Shown: positions 13,439 to 25,612 of the stretch, one piece after another | Position numbering within the stretch: position 1 is the first letter of the stretch | Layout of the letters: each line of letters begins with the position of its first letter | Assembly (NCBI GenBank): GCA_963930775.1 | Contig: OZ005693.1 | Location: 4,526,001-4,590,000, forward strand | Direction: 5' to 3' | Length of the DNA: 64,000 nt | DNA from: Cliona cf. orientalis | Taxonomy: Eukaryota > Porifera > Demospongiae > Clionaida > Clionaidae | Translations under genes and position numbers: made by a program | Notes under the pieces: model-generated | Seen by the model: only the letters and a program-made list of their open reading frames with translations | Database searches by the model: none | What the model was told of the DNA's origin: nothing

Positions 13439-15429
13439 ATGCATCATTACCATTATGATAATATCTGAGTGCCATCCAATAATGGTTGGTAATATTACAT
13501 GTTACAGGTACCTTCATGGCAAAGCATAGGTGAAGGGTTACTGCATGAGCAATTAGTCAGAGATTCTCTGTCTGCATGTCTAACTATCTGTCAATACCAT
13601 GTACATAATTAAAAGCTGATAAGGGATACTATCAGGAGCGAGAGCATGACAGAATCATGTGCTCCTGACATCATCTACTGGACTATAGACTATTGTCCTC
13701 GCGTGAAAGGCATACATCCCAAGGGTATATAATAATATTATACCAACTTGAATAGTCTAAGAGTGAACAAGTTAAACCACAAATGGCTTATCAGAAGCAG
13801 TTCACCTACAAATGATTAAGGTCTTGGAACCATTTTGTTGGTCCATGACCCCTGGCCTATGCTAATTTTAATATGTGATCACCCACACTCCCCTGGTAGT
13901 CAGTGTCAGCAATTTGCCTTGGCTGCTGCTAGGCGATGGATACATGCGAGTACATGTTCATTAAATTCGTGGTCATGTGAGTATATGTATATACATGTAT
14001 ACTGATGCTTTTCTTCCTTGTATACTGTACAATAATATAAATATGCAGTGAGAATTTTGCATACCAGTTCTTTAGTTATGAATGCAATATCCAATTAAAT
14101 AATATACTAGTGCTTAATTTGTGTCTGGCTAGCCTATCAGCTGTGCTGTGTAGTTGACAAGGGTGTATTGACGTTGGAATGTGCAACACGTTAATTACGC
14201 ATGATATCTGTCATGTTAGGCATTGTTCTACCGAGCCTATGCAAGCCTGATATGGTGCTAAAGTTAACACATGCATGTAATAATCACATTATCCTATACA
14301 ACTTATCGTTATAATCCTAGCTGACACCCTAATAAGGTGTTCCTTTATCGATCGTTCTGTGGCTGTGAATCATAACATTATTTCAAACTGGGTTTGAGTG
14401 AGTTAGCTGAGTAGTTAGCAGTCAGTGAGCCTGGACTGGCTGCAAATGAGATAATTGTATAATTATTCTTATGGTTATGAATGACAAAGGTAATTAGCCG
14501 ACATCTCCTAAACAACCACAAGCCACAACTTGATCAACCCGTTGTCACAGAACAAGACAGTATGACCAGCAGCCAGTCTTTGACATGTGTAATATACATG
14601 TACATATCTAATTTTAGTACATTATAATTAGACCCCACACACAGTAGCCTACATGTATAATTATTGCTCTGAGCTAGGGAACAGTGTGTGGGGGACACAG
14701 CAATCAAGGCAGACTTCAGAGGGTAGATTTTAATGTGTTGAAATTTGAAAGTGATTCAGTACATTCAAGAGGTTAATGCATATGTGTGTGCATCAATATA
14801 TGTCACCAGTAGAGTACTAGCTAATTTGGGAATAATTTCCAGTACTAGTGTACCTCTGTATACATGTAGGTGTGGTTGACTGAAACCTCCAGCTAGTGTA
14901 TTAGTGAGACAGGTGCAGCTGTGCTGGTCCAGTCATACATGCAAGGGCATGTACATACTCATGCTTTGAATTTGTTCACAGATAACCCACCCAATAGGAT
15001 GTGCAACACTTGAAAGAGAGAGAGGTGAAACCGCCCAGAGCTCTTAATATAGCTAACTTGCTCTTCCTGACCCACCCCAAATATCAGAGTTAAATTTTGT
15101 GTCCAAGAATTCAAAATACTTGTGCCCATAACGTTACTGTAACAGCAACAGCATGTATAATGAAGCCCTAGTAGACTAATTAAAAAACCAATTTTTTTCT
15201 CATTAAGTTTTATCTGCCAGTATAGCTAGTGGTGCCTTCTCATAGTACTGGTATGTGGGGATGGATGGCCATTTCGATTTTAACATGGGCTAAACAGGAA
15301 CTTACTTGCTAGCTCATTGTTGCATCTTTATGGGAAACATTTCACAGGCTATACTATCACAGACAAATTCATAATAATTATATACGAGATATTACCACTC
15401 CGCTAGCTGGAAAGAAAACAAATGTAATG

Positions 15430-15503
15430 AGGCCCTGACCGGATTCGAACCGGTGATCTCCTGTTTACTAGACAGGCGCTTTAACCAACTAAGCCACAGA
15501 GCC
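15430..15503 (-). tRNA. tRNA-Thr (anticodon AGU)
   Basis: On the minus strand a full cloverleaf can be drawn. The acceptor stem GGCTCTG pairs with CAGGGCC, allowing one G-U pair. The D arm includes TTAGTTGGTTAAAGC. The anticodon arm CCTGT-CTAGTAA-ACAGG places AGT at positions 34-36. The T arm is CCGGT-TCGAAT-CCGG, and the B box matches GGTTCGANTCC. No intron is present. A T-run (GTTTTC) downstream is a plausible Pol III stop. A near-identical copy lies at 19219-19292 in the opposite orientation. Confidence 0.95.
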
Positions 15504-16196
15504 ACGGCTGGCAATGCAAGCCAATACAAGCCAATACAACAGGGTCCATGAAATTATGGATAACGGTACATCTCATGATCTGACAGGTATTAATACTGTA
15601 GTATGCATAAATAGATAAGCCAAATATTAAAATCATGGGTTACAATACACCTGCTTACAAGAACAGACACATCACCGTATACAAGTTACTGCAGCATACC
15701 CACTTCAAGGTTCCACCTCCTACTTTATACTTTAACCATAATATTATACACATGTACCTTAATTCCCAAGTATGGATGGTCACCCGGCCGTCCGGGGACA
15801 TACTGCCTGTGCTGCCTTAGCTTATGAAAGCCTACAGTGGCATCTGGCACACTGGGATGCGCTGCCATTCCTTGACTCCTGCAGATTGATTGCACACTCT
15901 TAGTTAAAGACTTTTAAGTAAAGAGGAGACAATTGGTCCTAACATGTCCTAATGAGCTCATCAGTACAGATGAATTACAAAATGAACTCCTCAAATGCCT
16001 ATAATAGCCCCCAACACACATAATACCATTGTATTAACTAATGGCAGACACTAACTTGGGAAGTGGTACTCTCAAACTGGCCGTAGCATGCTGCATGAGC
16101 ATGACATGTCCACATTGAAGAAGAGCAGCACTCTGACATTGTGTTAGATGGTAAAGGTCGTCATAGCGCTACGTACTTGTACGCCCACGTGCTCCT

Positions 16197-16210
16197 ATCT
16201 CCATAGCAAC
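16197..16210 (+). promoter_or_regulatory. RFX X-box upstream of the LRGUK-type gene
   Basis: ATCTCCATAGCAAC fits the RFX-family X-box consensus RYYNYYATRRNRAC at every position. It lies 26 bases before the start codon at 16236. X-boxes at this position are a known mark of ciliary and flagellar genes. LRGUK is a sperm-flagellum gene in mammals, so motif and gene product agree. The motif is seen; its function is inferred. Confidence 0.6.
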
Positions 16211-16235
16211 CAGCCCAAAGGAGAACACAGGAGAG

Positions 16236-19200
16236 ATGGAGATGTCAGCCTCTGCTGTGAGTCCTCTGTCGTGGCGAGGCCGTCCGTTTCTCAACCAGGC
16301 CTACGACCCCACCCAGTCGTTCGCCTACACGTCAGCCTACTCTGGAGTGAGGGCTGAGAGCACTACAGAGACACCAACCTGTGACACTGCAGGACCTGTG
16401 GTGGGTGGGCTGATCTGATCAAGTGATGCTTAATCCTAATTGTTTTGGACAGAGCTAATTTCCTTCTGAGGTTTAATTGTTTTGTTGTTACTTATTGCAC
16501 CATAGATTATAATGTATGATTGCACTGCCACCAGTGTGCCTACAGTAGTAGCTTTCAATATCCCATTGTTTCATGTCACTGTACATGTACGTGTACATGT
16601 AAGTTTTCTGCGTGTGATTATGAAAAGTGGGCTGGGCGGCTGGAGCCTAGGGACGAGGCTAATCTAGTGTAATAAGGGATTCACTGAGGCTTGCTCCAAA
16701 GTGCCTGCATGTTTATGAGGACATACCAAGTATTTTGTGTAGGAGAGAGCAGAATATTGTAACTATCCATCTTGGTTGTCATTCAGGATGGAGTTTTATC
16801 CCAGGAGCTAGTTCACAGTGGGTTGAGTGACCTGGGAAGAACCGGCGATGGCATGAAGATGAGCTACCTCACCCTCTCCCTCTCCGTGAGTCTAGATGAA
16901 TTCATAGCCTATATTATTTGTATGTTACAAGAATACTTTGCTCTCCTTACTTTTGTGTATACATGTGGCACATGCAGGACTATGGTCTGGTTGACATCAG
17001 TCTGCTCTCCTCCTACCCTCACCTCCAGAGACTGGTGCTGGCTTCCAACAATCTCACTGGTGCTTACCTACATGTGCATGTATATAGCACATCCACCCAT
17101 ATACTACAATCATGAGAACAAGCATTTTGTTAATAAAATTTAAATTGATTCTAAATCCAGAACTACATGTACATAATACTGGTAGTACAATATTGTGTGT
17201 GTTTGTTTATGATCATAATATCTGCAATATAATGTTATTGTCAAATGTGGTTCATAAACAGCTTGCATCATTCCTTTCCAGATGTGTCAGTCTTAGGCAG
17301 CCTTCCTTATCTCATCTTCCTTGATCTATCCTACAACAAACTGACCACTATACTGGACTTTCAGCCACCTAAAAACTTACTGGTAAGTGGGCTAGTGCAC
17401 TAAATACAAGTTTAGAACTTTCGTAACATTTCCAGGAAGTCAACTACTCTCATAACGAGATTGAGGAGATTTGTGATCTGTCAGTTCATCACTCCCTCAC
17501 TAGGCTAACTCTCGACTGTATCCTTATAATACAATGTCATGATAAATTCTCATCTTTATGCTTAAAATTCTCTTAGCATCACAGAGTGATAGTGTTAACA
17601 GGAAAGTTATACATACACGTACACACCACTATAGCTATTGTCCATGAATATACATTCATATTCGCCTCATGCCTAAGATTGAATATGATCAGTCCAAGTA
17701 TTTGATCTCTTAAAGTATTTTCTTTGACGTGTGATTACCTGTTCAGATAACCAGATCACTGAAATCAGTGGTATCAGCTCACTACGTCGACTGACTCACC
17801 TTAGTCTTAGTGACAATCGACTGGAGCATATCACTAACCTGGACAACCTACCACTCAAGATGCTCAATCTCGTAAGTTGCATAATATTATTGCTCAGCTA
17901 TTGATATGAACCTCCTATATTTCCTTTGATGAGGTCATTTCAATTTCACTGACGATTATCATATTGCTTGCTGGAGGGGGGGGGGAGACTCTGATGTAAT
18001 TATTATTGTATAATGTACATGCATACACGCTGCAGAGATGCAACAGTATCAAGGTCATAGAGAATCTCTCCACCCTCACTAACCTACAGGTAGCCTGGAT
18101 TTCTATACTTGCATGTGTGCATAGTTACACATACATGTATGTGCTGTCTGCATGATCATCACCCCATCACCCAGGTGCTGGACTTGTCTGGTAACAGTAT
18201 CTCCAGTCTGGAGGGGCTGGAGGGCTTACCGTGCCTCTATGATATCAACGTCGAGGAGAATGAGGTATTGTATAATTATTATTACATTCATGTACATGTA
18301 GAGTGTATGTTGCCATACTTAGAATCTACAAGCACGTACATGTGCATATGCATGTGCACACATACATCTACTTTCTCCAAATTCTTTCTATTTCAGGTTG
18401 TTGACATCAGAGAGGTGGAGCATTTGAAGGGGCTGAAACTCCTAAGAGCTCTCAACCTCTCGAACAACCCCATACAGGTGAGCATGCTGTCATCCATACG
18501 GATGGTACAATTACCTTGTATGAAAATTGCTTCCATCGCCCATCATCACGAAACTATTCAATCTTGAGATACTATAGGCTCAATGAGTACCTAGCCACCT
18601 TGCTGTTTCCTGTAGGCATTAGCCGACTATCGGCCAATTGTGCTATTTCACCTTGGCTCTCTCACACTGCTGGACAACAGGAGGGTGGATCTCAAGGAAA
18701 AGGTAACACATCCAATTGCTTGGTGTTGCTTGCTTTACATTAATTTTGTGTGAATTTTATCGTGATCGTAAAATCATTATATAGGTTGGAGCTCGGAATC
18801 GCTTTGCCCCGCCCCCTGAAGTGGTGGCATCACATGATCACAGGATGAACACAGTGGGAGCAGTCAGGAAGCCAGCCAGGCTCAGGTTCAGGTAGGTCAG
18901 AGTGCAGCATTATACCCCTGAGGTTATGACCAGTGTACATGTATGTGTGCATACATGTATGTAATTATGTACTTTATTGAATCTGTGTACATGTACATGT
19001 ACATTGTATGTGCAGTACCCTGACTCGCATTGATGAGCCGTACCCTATGCTGGTGCTGTGTGGGCCACCTGGCTCTGGTAAGGGATACTTCTGCAAGCTA
19101 CTGGTGGAGGAATTTCCCAGCTTCTTTGGATTAGGGTGAGTACATGTACATGTAGCTACTTGTGTCTTTTGATTCTTGATGCATGGGCCCCGTTTTATCG

Positions 19201-21811
19201 ACTTGCATCACCATCTGAGGCTCTGTGGCTTAGTTGGTTAAAGCGCCTGTCTAGTAAACAGGAGATCACCGGTTCAACTCCGGTCAGGGCCTTTTTTTTT
19301 TTACTTCTGTAGCAATGAGCCCACGATCAATTCAGATTATTCCCCCTCCCAAAAAGCTTGTCTTCTATAAATCCCTTGTACATGTACCATTTTGTGATAC
19401 TGATTTCATGACTCTCATCTTTGTTCCAGTGTTTCCCATACAACCTGCTGTCAGAAGGCCAAGGAGAGTCACGGCAGAGACTATTACTTTATCGATGACA
19501 ACACGTTTGAAAGAGCTGCAAAATCGGTAGGAAATGAACTACATGTATATGATATTATTTTGTATACTGTAACTTAATTATTACCATTGATTCATGTACA
19601 TAACCAGTTGTCCACCATTGCTTTTCCAGGGTGAGTTTATTGAAACAGTGAAGACTGAGAGGGGTCTCTATGGCCTCACTATGGCTGCCGTTGAGCAAGT
19701 TGCTCAGCAAGGACTGGCCTGTGTCACTCACATGAGCCTCGAGGTCAGTACATTGTGAACATCGTGATATAGAATGGGAGCTAGGTGTATCAATGGCTAT
19801 GCCTTTCGAATTACTCATTTAAGATTTCATAAATAGGCAGCGGGTGATTTTGTGGTCATACAAATGTCCAGTTGAATTCTTGGGCGTGATTAGTAGCACG
19901 TCAATGTCACATGGAAACATTATATTATAAATTTCATACTGTAGGGTGTTCTCTCCCTGAAGAATACGTACTTTGAGCCGAGATACATCCTCACCCTCCC
20001 TCTAACTCCCCAGGTAAGAACTATTATTACCAATGTTATGTAATGTAGGCCTAGTTGACATAGCACACCCATCATACATGTAGATCCACGAGCAGCGTCT
20101 GAAGGCGGAGGGCTGCTACTCTGACAAAGAGATCAAACGGGCACTCCAGCAAGTTCAGGAATACAAGAAAGTCAACCAGGACAGACCTGGCTTCTTCGAT
20201 ACTGCTATTAATGCAGGTTAGAAATCAGGTTGATTATGCACATCAAGCAATAAATGGCCCAGAGAACCACTCATAATTACTATTCATTCAAAAAATTATT
20301 AACTTTGTGCATTAGTTCTTGTGCACAGTGTGTATGTACCCTGGTAGCTGGTCAAACTTAATTGATCTGAGGTACTGAATGCCTTTGTACATGTACATGT
20401 ACATAAATGTGTGGTATTCCAACTATGGGCTTCATATAATGTACAATGTACATGCATTGTGCCACTTGCAGATAGCCTTCGTGAGGGCTACAGTCACCTG
20501 AGAGCCCTGGTGATGGCCTATGGTGACATATCTCCTCAGTCTCCCCTCTCTATGATGTCATCATCACAGCAGACCACCCACCAGACATCCACCACACTCT
20601 CCTCGTCAGAGAGGACAACCCCTCAAATTAACGAGGAGGAGAACCCCTCCCTGATTGATGCATTTCCTGATGTTGTGTCGCAGCCTGGGCAGGCTCACAG
20701 TGCTCCACGGTCCTGGTCAAGACCACAGTCCCAGCAATCCCGCTCTACTCCCACTAGCAGGCCAATCTCTGGCATAGATAGACCTCGAAATAGAACTCCA
20801 GTAAGTCGTAGTCTCAGCATTGATGATATGCAATGTATGTACACATATATACAATGTCGTAATAGCTAAGCAGTGTACTCTAATCTAAATTTCATGTGTT
20901 GATTGTCTTCAGCTTTCAGACCAAGGAGGCAGGCGTCATAAGATGATCAAGGCTGCCGTGGCTGGCAGGGAAACACCTTATCAAGACTCAAATGCAAGGT
21001 ATAAAGTTAATACACAACATTGTGTTATTGATGCTCACTAAGCATAATAAAACGGCATCGATCATAGTAGAATAAGTGATCAATCTTCAAACAGCAGCAA
21101 AACTCGGATGCTGCAGTATAGTAACAAGGGGGGTATCACTGTATGGTTGCATTGTGATATACATGTAGCCTAACAGGGTACATACAGTACATACGTAGGG
21201 CCTGTCACGAAAATTTGGATCCTTTGTTCCCCCAGTCCATAATTATTTCAAAATATTTGGACCCCCATGCATCTGCTATGGTAGAGATTCAGAGGAGTCA
21301 ATGGCTGTTCTGGGTATAAAATTAATGGTTAGCAGGGTTAGTTTCAGGATCTGTATGGCAGGGTTATATAGTCTGTATGGGGGCGGGGGGTGGTCCAAAT
21401 ACTACGTGATAGGCCTATAGACACAGATGTGTGTACCTTTGGAGCCATGCAGAGCCGCTCAACCCGGGTGATGTTCTACCTCTGCTACACAATAGTATTA
21501 ATTTGGATTGCTTGAACTTATTATAATGTCATATTTAAGTGCTTGACATGCAATGTATATTATGACATTGTACCAACCCCCAAATTTGCAATAATAATAA
21601 TATTATAACACAACTTTTACTGAGGCATTGTTTCATTTTTAGCTCGAGTCGACCAGACACCAGTACGTCCAAACAAGAGGAGACAGCTACTCAGCTGGAA
21701 GAGTTCAGTGACGAGAGTTCAGAGGAAGCGGAGCTCTCTGTGAGTGGATCATCAATGTCTAAACTCTCATCAGAAAGAGGATTTTCACCAGCAGTGCCAG
21801 TAACTCCGTAG
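16236..21811 (+). CDS. LRGUK: Leucine-rich repeat and guanylate kinase domain protein (LRGUK-like)
   Basis: Nineteen exons join with matching phases to give 729 residues: 16236-16400, 16787-16885, 16978-17059, 17282-17382, 17436-17517, 17747-17871, 18036-18089, 18175-18264, 18397-18477, 18616-18702, 18785-18891, 19016-19135, 19430-19526, 19630-19743, 19945-20013, 20084-20216, 20472-20800, 20913-20998 and 21643-21811. About eight or nine leucine-rich repeats come first (LVLASNNLT, FLDLSYNKLTT, HLSLSDNRLEHI, VLDLSGNSISSLEG). A guanylate-kinase domain follows, with P-loop GPPGSGKG and the family segments YFEPRYILTLPL and RPGFFDTAINADSLREGY. The Ser/Thr/Pro-rich tail is likely disordered. In mammals LRGUK acts in sperm head shaping and axoneme growth. 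The usual Thr-Thr-Arg of the GMP-binding motif is VSHTTCCQ here. Intron 12 contains a tRNA gene. Confidence 0.9.
19219..19292 (+). tRNA. tRNA-Thr (anticodon AGU), within an LRGUK intron
   Basis: It is identical to the tRNA at 15430-15503 except for two bases in the T loop (TTCAACT instead of TTCGAAT). The conserved purine 57 and A58 are kept. The anticodon loop is CTAGTAA. A run of ten T (19292-19301) directly after the acceptor stem is an excellent Pol III terminator. It lies in intron 12 of the LRGUK-type gene on the same strand, so Pol II would read through it. Confidence 0.93.
21196..21417. mobile_element. MITE in the last LRGUK intron
   Basis: The left end (TAGGGCCTGTCACG..AATTTGGA) is matched by the reverse complement of the right end (TAGGCCTATCACG..TATTTGGA). 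It is about 220 bp and non-coding, with a G-rich tract near the right end. The exact ends and target duplication are not certain. Confidence 0.55.
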
Positions 21812-22734
21812 AACACATGCAGTTGTCATGCTAACTTGATCGTAACAATGTACATGTATGTTATGGTTAATAATTTTCACCAATGATACGGTAAGACTAG
21901 TACACAATAATTATTATCAAAATTTAATGGTTATGCTGCTAGTTTAGACAGGCAGGTTTCTTTGATATACAACTACATGTTTCCATGCGGCAATAGTTTG
22001 ACAGAGTTTAATACTATCAGGAAAATTATCCTCAAACTCAGGGTACTCAGGAAGACCCCACTGATCCAATACCAAAGGAAGAACTTGTGTAATTCTGTAA
22101 AATTATAGTAATACACTCTCTTATAGAGTCTTGAAAGGTATTGCAAACAGCAATGCAATTCTATTTGAGCAAAGCATCTTCATGCTCATTATGGGTGGGT
22201 AATAATCAGCGGGGGTTGGACAACACCACGTGCAGTACATATTTGCTGAGTCAGCAATATTATTGCTATAGCTAGTGTAGCAATACAAATTTCAAAGTGC
22301 TGCAGCTGACTAACTGTAACACGGATCCAATCAACACTCAAGCCCAAGGCTTTTTAGGTGATTTGTAGTGACTTCAGCTATCGAACCCTGTCGAACCTCG
22401 TACAAGATCACGATAATCGAGGAAAACAGTCTTTGTAAAATTATACAGCGATAAAATGGATCTAAATCTCCCGTGTCGAGCTAGGAGTAGAAAAACCTTT
22501 CTAGAACCCATCGCTAAACATCTGTACATTGAATCGTTACCTTTCAGTGGGAGTAGCTACAGGGCTGGGTCAAGTACAGCACTAAACTGCTGAGTCGGCA
22601 CATTTATCATGCGTTAATCACATTCCTGAGCGATTGCGCGCGCATCTTGTCCAACCCCCCTGGGTAATGCTATAATAATATTATTACTGTTATTTGCATG
22701 ATATTCACTTAGTGCTCATGCACCAAACCTTAAC
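21812..22734. other. Convergent 3' intergenic interval
   Basis: The LRGUK stop (21811) and the RNF213 stop (22735) face each other across 923 bp. About half of this is the inverted-repeat element at 22207-22662. No gene is seen. Confidence 0.7.
22207..22662. mobile_element. MITE with CAG-GGGGGTTGGACAA ends
   Basis: The left end is CAGCGGGGGTTGGACAA and the right end on the other strand is CAGGGGGGTTGGACAAG. It is 456 bp long with no frame of note. It sits between the convergent LRGUK and RNF213 genes. No target duplication was identified with confidence. Confidence 0.65.
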
Positions 22735-25612
22735 TTACGGCCATTCAAATTCATTGGCTGGGCAGTACTGAACGTGGGTCTGGATAAACTCAAACAGAAT
22801 CTCCAACAAGAAATTGATGTCATCAAACAATCTCAGGCAATTGTCAAGTTCCTGTTTATCTTCCTTTGATAAATCAACAGCAAGATCCTTCTTCACAGAA
22901 TCAAATGGTTCCTACAATGTCATACGGTCATGTACAATGCCATGGTAAAGCTTGCATAATCATTAAAATTATGATATTTTTGAAGTACATTAAAATTAAT
23001 ATTATTAAATTTTACTCTACATGCACAGTTCAATAAGATCATATACATAGTGACTACTCTACCTCTCCTCTGAAGTAAAGTTGTCTGGCAAGTTCAACAG
23101 ATAGACACTTCCACAGAGATACTGTGTGTCCTAATTTGCAGTACTGTTGGATCTGAAAGAGAGCATCCACATAATTGGTGTATACTGGCCTCGGTGCATT
23201 GAGAGTAACAAGATACACACCTTTGGACTAAACTTTCTCGCCTTCATCTTGAGCACCTTCTCCACATACTCTCCAAGAGGCTTGTCTGCGTCTCCACCAC
23301 CAGATGAGAGGAACCCCAGAACAATATCAACAACATCCAATATCTCACGAACTCTTTCCAATGTGTGCACCTCTGTTAAAATCTCTTGTTGCATTCGTAC
23401 CATAAGGCGCTCCTGTAGTGAATAATTAGTCCAAGAATTTCAAAGTATAAATCTCACTAATTATGTCCCTCTTGACGCATTTCCTCAGGGGACCACAAAA
23501 CAATACTAATTACCACTAGCTTGTATGCTTGGGTAAGTATTAAAAATTCCTTTACGGTATAATGAATAATTATTATTATTCTCAGGTTACCAAGTTGAAA
23601 AGCCTGTAATAATAATAACAGTTTATGATTCTCTTTAGGACCCAAGAGATCAGCAATAGTTTGCCACGTAACTCCCACATTAATTAGCGGAGCATTTATT
23701 ATTTTCTTCCATTGCTAGTCGGGCAATAAAGTATACTCACCTGTGGTGATACTTTCTCTCTGATGGCACCAAACCTGGCAGCTGTGTAGGTGTCTTTGCG
23801 ATAGATGACTTGTGGTATATCAGCCAATATCATCGGTTTTCCGTGGATGAATCGATCCAAAATATCCTTTTCTAGTGCGTCTAGGTCATATCTGACGACA
23901 TGGTTGCTACCAGCAGTGAGAGAATAGTGGCAGTGGGACAAAAGAATAGATTGTAGCTGCTGTTCGTAAATCACAAGGTGACAGTGATTGATGTGAGTAA
24001 TTGCGACTTTGTGCCCGCTCCAAACAGTTTGAAGAGCACTGTGAATGCAATAAAGTCACCAATATGAATCAAGAAATGTTGGTATGGATCGATGTTACCT
24101 TTGCTCCCGGGCAGATATCAGAGACCGGCATCTCTCAATGAAATCATTATGTGTAAGAATGAGGAAGTCTACCAGTGCTGTTGTGCACGCTCCAGCCTCG
24201 GCAGTAGTAGGAATGATGAATTCCAGTGGTGTTTCAGTAGTAATGGCAGGAATAAGGTACTCTTCTTTTACTCTTAGTCGTCCTGAGGATGAAAGCATTG
24301 GCACAATCATAACTACATTGCCAATCTTAAGGCTAATATGTGGTGTGTGTGATCTAGTACTTGGTTATGCTATTGAAATGTGAATATACCATGAGTCCTG
24401 AGTTTTTGAACTGCCAGTTGCCACGCCTTAGTTAAACTTTGCATTTTCTCCTTGAAATTCTCTTTAACAGCATCTGAATAATACACATCTTTATGTTAAT
24501 GTGTCTTTACTATCTATTAATTACCATTAGTGATTGTACTGATAAACTGTCCTATAGTTGTGGTTCTCGCCTGATTTCTATCAACATAGAAATTAAATTT
24601 ATCAAAGAGATATTGTTGTAGGTGCACTATATCTGGTAGGTACTGTGTTGCTCGAAGATTTGGTTCCTAAAATCATCAGTACAGATATTAATGATTGCAT
24701 ACTATTAGCAAAATCTTACAATCATCTACGTACGGCTTGTAAAAAGTGGTGGAGAATTGGATGTTGATCCTTGATGCTCTTTTCTTGAACTTTTTGTGTG
24801 AGACTTTCAAGTGTAACTTTGGATTGAAATGTCCACATATGTGGGATGAGGTTCCCTTTTGATACTTGCACTCTTTCATAAACAAGGTAGAACAATTGGT
24901 CGTGTTCTAAATGAATAAAGATCTCAATAAAATGTAATACAGAAGTTCTGATGCTTAGAATAATGATCAATACCTTGATCATTATCATTCATAATAGCCT
25001 GAAATGCTGTGTGAATGTTTTGATCCACAGTTTCAGTGACTGTCCGGATGTAGGCATCATTAAATGCAGCCTCCCACTGCCTTCTTGCTAATTTAGTATC
25101 CAAGCGAGAATTGTTACCAAGCACCGCTGCATATCATGAAATTATAACAATAATAATATTATTATTATACTTCATCATGCAGGATTAGACCCCACCCCCG
25201 ATATTATCTGAAACTGAGTTAGTGTAATAGTATTACGGTTAGCTAATATTATTACTTACTTGAATATCTCTGTTGTGTAAGGATTTCTTTCAAAACAAGA
25301 TGTACTACCAAAATGGATTCATCTTCTCCTTTCTTCAACACTTTACAGATGACTTCGATGTCTTTCTCCAAGTGCTTCCAGAAAAATTCAGATAGAAGAT
25401 TCGGGCGCACTGAGGGATTGACCAAAGATGCCACATCTCCAAGCAGTCTTTCATTATTTGAGCATGTCCAAATGAATGCTGAATGCATCAGAGCTCGAAT
25501 GATACAAACTGCCAGTGGTGATAAGTCCCTCTCTGGTGATGGTTCAGAGCTTCTCTCAGCAGGATTTCCAAGATCATGCCCTTTCTTTGTTGCATCATTG
25601 CTATACAAATGA
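22735..25612 (-). other. RNF213: RNF213 C-terminal domain exons
   Basis: The exons read GHDLGNPAERS, VVHLVLKEILTQQ, RRQWEAAFNDAYI, PILHHFLQAV, AGACTTALVDFLILTHNDFI, LLSHCHYSLTAGSN, ILDRFIHGKPMILADIPQVIYRKD and VDIVLGFLSSGGGDADKPL. Each has a clear counterpart in order in the C-terminal domain of vertebrate RNF213. The last exon ends DDINFLLEILFEFIQTHVQY..EFEWP and stops at 22735. Confidence 0.85.

Larger units (their letters stand above)
5051..15429. other. Long gene-free interval
   Basis: In about 10 kb I find no run of exons with consistent phase and no recognisable protein similarity. Open frames here are short, AT-rich and lack composition typical of coding sequence. The interval holds the short inverted-repeat elements and tandem repeats listed separately, AT-rich simple sequence (for example TTAATTAATTAATTAA near 9650), and otherwise nothing I can name. 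Distal enhancers cannot be excluded. Confidence 0.5.
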
